Shown here piece after piece: positions 55,555 through 64,000 of a stretch of DNA of 64,000 nucleotides. Position 1 is the stretch's first letter. Every line of letters starts with the position of its first letter. This DNA comes from Fagopyrum homotropicum. Its lineage: Eukaryota; Streptophyta; Magnoliopsida; Caryophyllales; Polygonaceae. A program made the translations under genes and the position numbers. The notes under the pieces are model-generated. The model had not been told where the DNA came from. It was given only the letters and a program-made list of their open reading frames with translations, and did not search any database. Where the stretch lies: the NCBI GenBank assembly GCA_033239125.1, contig BSWB01000004.1, forward strand, positions 30,377,501 through 30,441,500, written 5' to 3'.

Positions 55555-55830
55555 GAAAACCAAACCGTTGAGAGAGTACCTCCCGAATCCGAGGCACCTC
55601 ATCAGCTATGAAAATAAGAAAATTTAGCCGGTTCATGCTTTGTAGAGTACCCAGTAGTTGTCTTGGAGCGCAGTACTAGACGTCTGCGGTCCAAGGAGAC
55701 ACCTATGCTGCGGATCCAGTGGTCTAGAAGAGGAGTTGATGAGGCCACTTGGGAGACTGAGGAGAGTATTAGACGTAACTATCCCGAGTTCTTTACGGGG
55801 TTAGAGGTTACTCCTGTATTGACGAGTTAG
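55555..55830 (+). pseudogene. Integrase tail and preserved chromodomain of element C
   Basis: From about 55572 the sequence matches the C-terminal end of D's Pol (LREYLPNPRHLIS). After a TAG codon and a one-base shift it is open from 55639 to TAG 55828-55830. This 63-residue stretch includes VLERSTRRLRSKE, LRIQWSRRGVDEATWE and RRNYPEFF, nearly the same as the chromodomain of D. It is far better preserved than anything else in the element. Confidence 0.82.
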
Positions 55831-55999
55831 TACTCGGAGGTTGTGTTGTTTGACCTTTCAGGTTTTTATTTTGGATTGAGTGATTCGGTTTTATGTGATA
55901 CTTGTCTGTTTGTGATGGTCGAGTAGTTGCATGGTAGAAAATGAAAATGTCGAGAAAACTAAAATATACCAGGAAGTGTGTGATTAAGAGAATCATTCT

Positions 56000-56036
56000 A
56001 AGTTTCGGGACGAAACTTCTTTTAAGGGGGCACTGA
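56000..56036 (+). other. Element C PPT and flanking palindrome
   Basis: AAGTTTCGGGACGAAACTT (56000-56018) followed by TTTTAAGGGGGCACTGA up to the 3' LTR. Confidence 0.75.
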
Positions 56037-58598
56037 TGTAATAACCGAAAACTTTAAACTCCGTTTAATACCGGATCAAACCGATTTCCGATCCGCCAAC
56101 CCAAACTCTTCTAATTAAGAAATAAGCGATATTAAATTTTATCATTTTATGTGACCCGGATTTACATAAAATGATAACTTTTTCTAAAATAATAACTTTA
56201 ATATTTCAGTAAATAATCCCGTAAATAATTCCATAATTAAATTCCGTATTCGTAATGGTCCCGGAAAAAAAAATAACGAACCTTTATTCAGCCTTTTTAT
56301 TTTAATGATAGAGTAGTACATTTATGGCCCAGCATCAGGCCCAATGATACTCCAACCGGCCCACTCCTTAAACTTACTCTAACATTAACCTAATCAATCG
56401 TTAACCTAATCTAACCTCCCTAATTTCTATTCAAAACGGCACCATCCGCTACCCCTACGTTCCGCCTGTGAAAATCGATCGAACAAGACAGAACTAGCAG
56501 CCATCGCGACTCATCAGCAACGGCGCAGCAACGTCGCAGCAACTCGCCGGTACGGTTGACCACCAGGTGAGCCGCCGCCTTATCATCTCTTCTTCTTTTT
56601 TTCTGTTTTCGGAAGCCACCAGCCGGAACACTGACTCTAGCGCGCACAGCCATGATACGGGACGCCGGTGAGGTGCTGTAGAGGACCGATCGATGCCGCG
56701 ACAAGAGTCCTCCTCCGCTGCAGTGGGTAAGACTCCGCCGTCCTTCTCTCCTCTTCCCTATTCCGCCTTCTGTGGTCGAGATAGTAACCGGTTGAAGCAG
56801 CCCTCTCTCAACGTCTGCAGTGTGAGCCAAAGCAGCCCTCTCTCGATCCGGCATACGAGCCCCGGTCCAGGACGCCTGCTGCACCGCAACAACTGAAGAA
56901 AAACGGGCCTGCGGTAGTCTGCTATAGGTGAGTCACGTTTTTTTTATGCACTACTGTGTATATATATGGTTGTATAAGTGTGTATAGAAGTATAGTGTTG
57001 TGTTTATACACGTATGATCGAGCAGAGAGATATGCATGACTAAGTAGGAGTATAGTGTGCTCAGTATCTATAGCATACAAATAGTTTTGATGAGTGTACA
57101 TGTATAAGCGTCAGTGAATATAGGTAGGTATTATATAGGTGCGTATGTATAGATAGATTTAAGAATGTTATTAGAGAAGGTGAGTATATATATACACGAA
57201 TAGATTGGAGATTTGGGTATATATATTTATATGATTGGATGTGGGGTGCGTATATATCTACATATAGATGACGGAAATGGAGGATACGAGTAGATATATT
57301 TATATATGTATCAGTGCAGTACGTAGACGTACATATATAGAGGAATAGAACGGAGAATATATATAGGTATATATATATATAAGTACGAGAGGGGAGATAT
57401 GAATATATGTAGATATATATATGAGTATACCGAGTAGATACACAAATGCGTGGGTAGAGGGAAAAAGGTTAAGGTATGTATGTAAGTATACATACATGTA
57501 AAGGAGTAGAGTAGTACCCGGGAAGGAAGGGGAGTGTTGTCCTCTTTGACGAGTAGATGCGGGATTTGAACTTATAACCTCTAAGTAAGCTATTCGAGAG
57601 AAACAAATTTTGGAAAAACAAGTTCTAAAAGAAATTAGTAGAATTTAAGAATAAACTTTGAGAATTTTCGGCACTAAGGGTAAAATGGTCTTTTACCGTA
57701 ACAAAGCTTTTTCCGTAATTCCTTCGCATGAGGTTGGACATCTGGATGTGATTTTGATCCACATGCCTTATTTGACAGGCGTTTGAGTTACCACGGGTTC
57801 GGACCGAGTTGAGTTTTGAGAAAGCGATTTTGAAAGGTAAGTCCATGCGACTTACTTAGCCGGTTTCTGGATGTTAGTTGAATGATAATGGTGGTGTGTG
57901 CGATGTGTGTTTATAATAACAACTTGTTAGGACGACCGTTGTTATTATGTGTTAAGGCCCAAGTGTATGTATAACGGGCCGTGACATCACTGCCCAGCTC
58001 TGCTAGGAGACTGGGAGGTTCTCTATACCCAGACCATACAGGTACACGGTGAGATGCATCGGATCCACTCCTGATGGGTACACGGGGGCGGAGGCGAGGT
58101 TTGGGAATCCCTCGTGTCACAAAATAAGTATCATTAGAGTGAATGACTTAAATGAAGATAATAAATGGATTGTTTGAAAGCATGATGAGTGTTTATTTTT
58201 TTATGTGTGTGTGTGCTATTATTATTCTTCTAATGTTTAGACAACTAGCTAATGGTTCTTCTATGGTGTTTTAGATTTTACCGCAGGTTAGAGCAACAAC
58301 TGAGTGATCCGGAAGTAGTGGGCAGCCGGGTCTCCGTACTCCTTAGAGTGGGGTTGGGTGTTATCTTGTTGTTTCACTCTTCTTGATAAAGACAGTTAGT
58401 CCTTTCCGTTGTTTAAGTACTATAGGCTGTTAGACTTTGTTGCATTCATCCTTTTAAAATACATTTTTATGAATTTCGGTTTTTCCTATTTGTGTCTTGT
58501 TGCAAGATCCGAGTAATATTGTTGTCAAACTAAGGTCGGGACCCATTGTGAGGTCCTAACCAGTAATGCTCCAAGTTCTGAGAATTCGGGGTGTTACA
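56037..58598 (+). repeat. Element C 3' LTR
   Basis: 2562 bp, almost identical to the 5' LTR. Differences seen near 57062, 57079, 57518 and 58301, plus one extra T near 58200. The hairpin recurs at 56140-56176. Confidence 0.92.
56140..56176. other. 37-nt hairpin in C 3' LTR
   Basis: Same as 49160-49196. Confidence 0.85.
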
Positions 58599-58603
58599 AA
58601 TAT
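58599..58603. repeat. Target-site duplication AATAT, right
   Basis: Matches 49052-49056. About 32 bp of unique sequence follow before repeat copy 2. Confidence 0.88.
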
Positions 58604-58635
58604 AATCTGTTTTGATGACCGAATAATGTTGAACG

Positions 58636-59203
58636 GGTATACTTGTAGAATTTATAGATTCTTTCTATCGTGATTGAAATATATTATAAGGTGTATACAA
58701 AAAACAAAAGCAATAATCATTATTGAAACTCTCAATTGATTTTACCAACCAACTAAATTAACTATAATATTTAATAATCATATAATATCCAAGTGAATCA
58801 ACCTATACATTCACTTGTGTGGGATTAATTATTCATTATCAATATTGTTAGATATTAAGTAACACATCAAAAGATTTATTAGTTTTTTTCCATAATATTC
58901 TTTAAATCTCAAATATTTTATATAAAATATTTTTTTATTCATTATTATTTACTAAGTAACTAAATAATATATTATATTAATAACAATATATTGAATACAA
59001 AAAATAAATTTGGCCACAATAGTTATTTTATTGTACCATAAATATTCTTCCGAAAATCTTCATTTTTATATATATTTTAAGATTTAATATACTATGCTAA
59101 ATAATACACTCAAATAAAATATCATAAAACCAAGTCATCGAATAAAAGAAAACCGATTTCACTAATCCAATTTGTTATGTTTCAAAGAATTTTTCGATGT
59201 CAG
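58636..59203. repeat. AT-rich direct repeat, copy 2
   Basis: 568 bp similar to 47348-47925. It is cut at GTCAG (59199-59203) by the B2 insertion, so the original repeat may be longer. With element C removed, the two copies lie about 1.74 kb apart, start to start. Confidence 0.85.
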
Positions 59204-62093
59204 TGTAACACCCCAAATCCGCGGGACTTGGGATACTACGGGTTGGGACCTCACAATGGGTCCCGACCCTTAGCTTGACAACAATTTCACCGGATCTTAC
59301 AACAAGGCACAAATAAAGGTCAAAACCGAAATACATTTTTATGTAATGAAAGAAAACCCGAAAGAAACAACAAAAGACTTCAGCCGATAAGCAACACAAA
59401 GGGCCAAATGCCACCACGCGATATACAATATACATGAATAATATACCACTCGACTCTAACCAAAACTCACTCCTAAAATGTACGGACCCCGGCTGCCCAC
59501 CCTTCCGGATCTCTCGGAGCATGCCTAACCTGCAAGGCAAACTACAACATTCGGTATAAAACCGTTAGCTCACATTCGAAGCATTAGAATTAAAGGGGAA
59601 GGCACAAACACAAATAATTCAACATAGTCACACAACATACTCAAAAGCACACAAATCCGATTTATTATCTTTATTATTATTAAGTCATATCCCGTTCTAG
59701 TTCAACTTCTTTTGTGATACGAGAATCCTCCGAAACTCGCCTCGGTCCCTTCTTCCGGCAATGGAACGGTCGGATGCCTCCGATCGTCTAACCAGCACGG
59801 GCCAGTCGCCGAGATCCCCCTAGCTCTCACGGGGAGCCAGGCAGTGATGTCACCGCCCGTTATCATACACGTGGGCCAAATAATATAAAGGTCGGTAATC
59901 CTATTTCCGGTTTAGTTGTTATAAATAGTAAAATAATAAACATACACCACCCAACACACAATAATGCTAATACAAAGAATACGAGCTAAGTAAGTCCGAA
60001 GACTTACCTCGTCCCAAAGATAATCCCGCTAACCACCGCTCTCAACTTCCCGTAGGATATCACTCAACGCCTGGTCAAAATAAGGCACACAATCAACATC
60101 TCTCTCACATTCTAGAAGTCCTTAGACTTCTAGTCCCAATGATCTCGCAAGATCATAAACCATAACCATGCTAGGATAACAAACTCCTAGTCCTCACGAT
60201 CTCACAAGGTCAAAACCATCACAACACAGGCTATGATACTCTCGTTCTAGTCTCCACAATCTCAACAATCATACAACCTCAACTCGTAGATTCTCACAAG
60301 CTCAACGGACAACTTAAAGCCATAAACAACCTCACAAGACCGCAATACCACCTCAAGCTTGGAATCAACATCAATCCATTAAACAATATTAAATCCTCGA
60401 AACTCACCTAAGGTTGAAAGCCACTACTTGGCATTAACTCTAAGTTATGCTAGATCCATCCTAGCATGATGTTAAAACTTATTATAACTAAACCGAGGGG
60501 AAAGAATACTCACACGACGTCAAAATAGGGAAGTCGTTCAATGGATGTCGACTTGGACTCGTTAGGCCTTTATCGGAGCGCTTCCGAACCTAGCACCAAA
60601 CTAAACAAATTTAGCTTATAAGCTAAATTTGTACGGAATAATGAACATATATAATCTAAGGAAAACCCCACTTCTAAAACCCAAGTTAAGAAAATCCGTA
60701 AATTATAATATTCCGGGCAATTGTATAACATCATAAACTCGAGGTAAAACTCGTTTTCAAAGTCAAGGTTAATACCCACAATAAAATTCTTTGTCACAAA
60801 CCGAGATTAATCCAACAAAGGTATAATATGTAGGATATACAAATATAAGAATATCCCCTAATTGAAACCCGAATTTAAAATCGACAAATACATTTTTAGG
60901 GCAAAGATTAACAAATTCATAAACTTGGGTCATATTCTGAAAATAAAACCTTGGGCATTTTTTGTAAATAAAATCTGCAGGAGGGTATAATTGCTACATT
61001 CCAAAACCTGGGTACAGAAATGCAATTATAAAAGATGGGCACATTTCGTAATTATCCATAAAGAGGGGAGGGGCCGATTTAATTACAGGAAGGGTTTCTT
61101 CAACAATCAACAGCACCCAGGCGGCGGCAGTGAGGACACAGGAGCGGTAGAGATTCCGGCCGGGAGGAAGGCGGCTCCGATGGCTCCCCTGGTGGTTGCA
61201 AGAGGGTGGCGGCCGGCCTCTAGCTCCGGCGGGGCAAGGCAGAGTTGAGGAGCAGGGCTACATTCTCTGGTTCGACAGAGGAGGGAAAAGCACGGCTTCG
61301 ACAGAGGAGGGAAAAGCAGGGGTTCGACAGAGGATGAGGCGGAGGGATGGGTGGCAGGGCATCGGCGGCTCCGGCAGGGCTCGGGGAGGGTGCAATAGGC
61401 CGCTCTGGCGAGGCGAAGGCAGAGGAGGCTCGAGAATGCGTGCTCCTGCTGGTGTGGTGTCGCAGAGGGGAAGAGCACAGGTGGTTCCCGGCGAGACAGA
61501 GGGGATGGGGTGGGGTTGCCGCTGGCTCACCTCTAGCGTCTAGGTTGCTCATGTGAGAGTTGTTGCAGGGAGGTTGAGCAAGAGATACAACAGAGATTGC
61601 GTGCTCGCTGCTGTCTGAAGAAAGGTGAGGCAGGAGGCTACTTGAGCTTCATTCGAGGAGGAGGTGAGGAAAGATCTCAGAGCCGTACGGCTTGCCCAGT
61701 CCAAAAGGAGGGGCGAGGAGACGGGTATAGGTGTAGGGATAGGCTAGCACCGGGCCAAGGCATCACAAGAAAGGCTGGGCGGGGAAACCTGAGCTGTAAA
61801 AGGCCGTTTGGTTGGACTCCTGGCATCAGCAAGGGAAGGGGAAAAAACGAGGAGGAAAAGGAAATAAAAGAAATAAGTGAAAATAGGAAAACAAAAATGA
61901 ATATGTTATAAACTTGATCAAAATTATTCGGAATAGGATTTCGGATCGGAAAATATTTCCGAACTTTTCCAAAAATATAATTATACTCGGGAAACACATT
62001 TTACGCCTTAAAAAAATTCTTATAATAAAATACTTGAGCTAATAAAAAAAATAATAATAAAAATCGAAAACGCGACAAAATTGGGGCGTTACA
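59204..62093 (-). repeat. Element B2 3' LTR
   Basis: 2890 bp. Sections correspond to the B LTR in order: conserved end (59204-59330), splice-donor hairpin (59990-60007), AT-rich section, and GC-rich section (61100-61850). The (TAG)n tract is absent. Frames in the GC-rich part do not match those of B, which argues that neither is a gene. Confidence 0.88.
59990..60007 (-). promoter_or_regulatory. Splice-donor hairpin, B2 3' LTR
   Basis: On the minus strand GTAAGTC-TTCG-GACTTAC, including the tetraloop of B. Confidence 0.6.
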
Positions 62094-62130
62094 TCAAATC
62101 TCCCTAAAAACAAGTTTCGACCCGAAACTT
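62094..62130 (-). other. Element B2 PPT and flanking palindrome
   Basis: On the minus strand AAGTTTCGGGTCGAAACTT (62112-62130), then a short T run and TAGGGAGATTTGA up to the LTR. Confidence 0.7.
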
Positions 62131-64000
62131 GCTATGCGTCGAACTCCTCGGTCCCAAAGGCCGAGATATGAACTCTCAACAACTCGACTCGATAACCTCT
62201 CGGAACCCTATAACGTGGTAATTATGGCCTTCTAATCAAAAGTGTACCCGCACAACCACATCAAGACTCGCAAGATACACTCATCGGAACATATGCACTA
62301 TATCATGTCACAAATCACATAAGTACAACCAATGAAAGATCTCGGGACTAACCCGATTGTCCTATAGATGTGGCTAAACCTGCGTAAAACTCGACCAAAC
62401 ATACTATCCTACGTCTTCCAGCTAGCCTCATCGGCTCCTCGTCTCGACTAGATCATCACAACGGACTGCGTGTCTCGAGTCATGTATGACTCCCTCGACT
62501 GATGCACATGAACCCCACGTGAACACCCTCTACTCTCGGCGGTCACGCCAACCGGTAAACTACTTTCTCAACTCGCGCTAAGATTTCAAAAGGTTTCGAT
62601 ATATAGTAACTCAACTTCCTACTCGGGTCTTTCTCAATGCTGCATTTCCATTTTGTTTCTCTTTGATTGCTTCTAACACAGAAGGTCAAATCTTCCCATT
62701 TACACCTTGTCTTTGGTCCTTGTCAATCCAAACTTGATGTTACGTTCCCTCCATTCTTGTTCCAAGTTCCAGGTAAAGAAGGAAGTACTTACTTCATACC
62801 ACTTCTACTAATGAGACACGTATGCTATTACTTTTATATCGTTCTTCAATGCTCAACCAAGACCTTGCCTTCGATAATCACTTTTACACTTCAAACCATT
62901 ATACCTCGAGGCAAAGTCAAAACAGTTGCCCCAATGAATCTCCTCTTAACTCTCAACTACTCCATTGCCAATTTTCATCTCATTCAATACTTCATTGTCA
63001 TCCGGAGTAGACTAGCCATAGATGGTGTTACTTGGAGAATCTCTTCACAAATCCGGTAATGACTAGCACATCCAAGAAAACTGGTATTTTCTTTCACATC
63101 CTTCGGGAGTTGTCATCCCGTAACAATTTGTCATACAACTTCTCTCTTCTCGAGAGTAGACAAAAATATCCTATTTGGCATTAGTAAGCCCATATGGAAT
63201 CGCTACAACTCGTAGTGACCATAGTTTGTCTAGACTGCCGTATTTGCAATGTCTCAGTCTCAAATTCTCAACTGGTGACAATCAGACCTTAAATCAATTT
63301 TAGAAGAGACTATCGACTCTTGCAACCGGTCGAGTAGATCATTCATTCGTTGTAAGAGATACCTGTCCTTCATTGTTATCTTGTTTGTCTCACGGTAATC
63401 GATGTACAGATGGAGATAACCGTCCCCCTTTTCACAAACTGGTGTTCTCCATAACAAATTCAATCAAGAGTTCAAGATAACGTTTGATGTTCTCTATGGC
63501 AGTGCATTGGTTCTAATGAACCCTTATCAACACGTCCTTGCAACTAGTCGTTCAAATGTTTCTTCGACTCACGTATTTTTACAAGCGTCATTATGTAGAG
63601 TGCCTTGGAGGTCAGAGTTGAGCCCAAACTCAACCTTAGTGGAAAAATCCACATACCGATGTATTGAAATCCGTGGTATCTCAGGTTCCATCTTTTCTCT
63701 TCCCGTGACATATCGTAATAACCGACATAATCTTGTCCTATCACTTTACAGGTAGTCATGGTATTAATATCTCCCCCGATCTGTCGGGGTGACGTCTTTC
63801 AAACACGTGTATTGCTCTATCTTTAGCTACAATGTTAACCGTCCTCTTTTAGAGATCCTTCATCTCTTGAACTCGAAAGACTTGCTTGAGTCTTCTGACT
63901 CTTGTAGCCTTATTTAAGTTTTCTTTTATCTTAATCTCATTCTCCCTCTTTGATGACATAATTGTAAAAATCTTCTAAACTTTCTCACTTATGTGCAACT
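62131..64000 (-). pseudogene. Decayed pol region of element B2
   Basis: No long open frame. Reading the minus strand from the right: undefined decayed sequence, an RT remnant at 63260-63463 (TPVCEKGDG, LYIDYRETNK, MNDLLDRLQ), scattered RNase H and integrase remains, and at 62620-62380 an integrase tail that joins directly to the end of a chromodomain (junction near 62448). The RT start and the chromodomain junction carry the same deletions as element B. Confidence 0.8.

Larger units (their letters stand above)
49057..58598 (+). mobile_element. Element C: non-autonomous chromovirus-like LTR retrotransposon
   Basis: LTRs at 49057-51617 and 56037-58598, TSD AATAT, initiator-Met PBS at 51621, PPT at 56020-56036. 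The LTRs differ by about four substitutions and one T in 2.56 kb by eye, making this the youngest insertion here. The 4.4-kb internal region is coding-dead except for a chromodomain-sized open stretch at its end. Confidence 0.9.
59204..64000 (-). mobile_element. Element B2: second B-family element, cut by the window end
   Basis: Minus-strand element whose 3' LTR is 59204-62093. The internal region runs to the window edge, so the 5' LTR and PBS are outside. LTR ends (TGTAACGCCC...GGGTGTTACA), the PPT-palindrome and the decayed pol match element B, though LTR sequence is clearly more diverged from B than B's own two LTRs are from each other. Candidate TSD: GTCAG at 59199-59203. Confidence 0.85.

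Overview
This window is plant nuclear repeat DNA, probably from heterochromatin of a flowering plant. It has no tRNA, rRNA, bacterial operon or intact single-copy host gene. Almost every base belongs to nested LTR retrotransposons of the Ty3/Gypsy superfamily. Element limits were set from TG...CA LTR ends, target-site duplications (TSDs), primer-binding sites (PBS), purine tracts (PPT) and the order of protein domains. The species cannot be named from the sequence. Divergence figures are counts made by eye.

Layout. Element A (143-24833, + strand) is an Athila-type element arranged LTR-internal-LTR-internal-LTR with one shared TSD (ATACA) at the two outer ends. Each unit carries gag, pol and a third, ATHILA-ORF1-like reading frame. 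A lies inside an old minus-strand LTR called C' here (1-142, 24839-25500 and 46945-47347). Element B (25501-46939, + strand, TSD CAGAA) also lies in C'. It has 2.9-kb LTRs but a ruined coding region. Element D (28566-39824, minus strand, TSD ATGTA) sits in B's leader. D is a chromovirus, probably Tekay/Del clade, and is complete except for one in-frame stop codon in pol. At 47348-49056 and 58604-59203 there is AT-rich DNA containing a direct duplication of about 0.57 kb. Element C (49057-58598, + strand, TSD AATAT) interrupts it; C has almost identical LTRs, a ruined internal region and a surviving chromodomain. At 59204 a second B-family copy (B2, minus strand) begins and runs off the window.

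How the parts relate. D encodes the only nearly complete chromovirus proteins here. B, B2, C and C' encode none but share cis-signals with D: TGTAA...TGTTACA termini, an initiator-Met-tRNA PBS and leader (seen in B and C), a palindrome next to the PPT (B, B2, C, D), a splice-donor hairpin in the LTR (B, B2, C, D), and a 37-nt hairpin (C, C', D). B and C have young LTRs around old, broken coding DNA, which is the signature of elements copied in trans. The best reading of the right half is therefore a helper/parasite family of chromoviruses. The left half is an independent, recent Athila dimer. Its most unusual parts are a promoter-like block before the third frame, and gag-pol regions that are far more alike than the LTRs around them.
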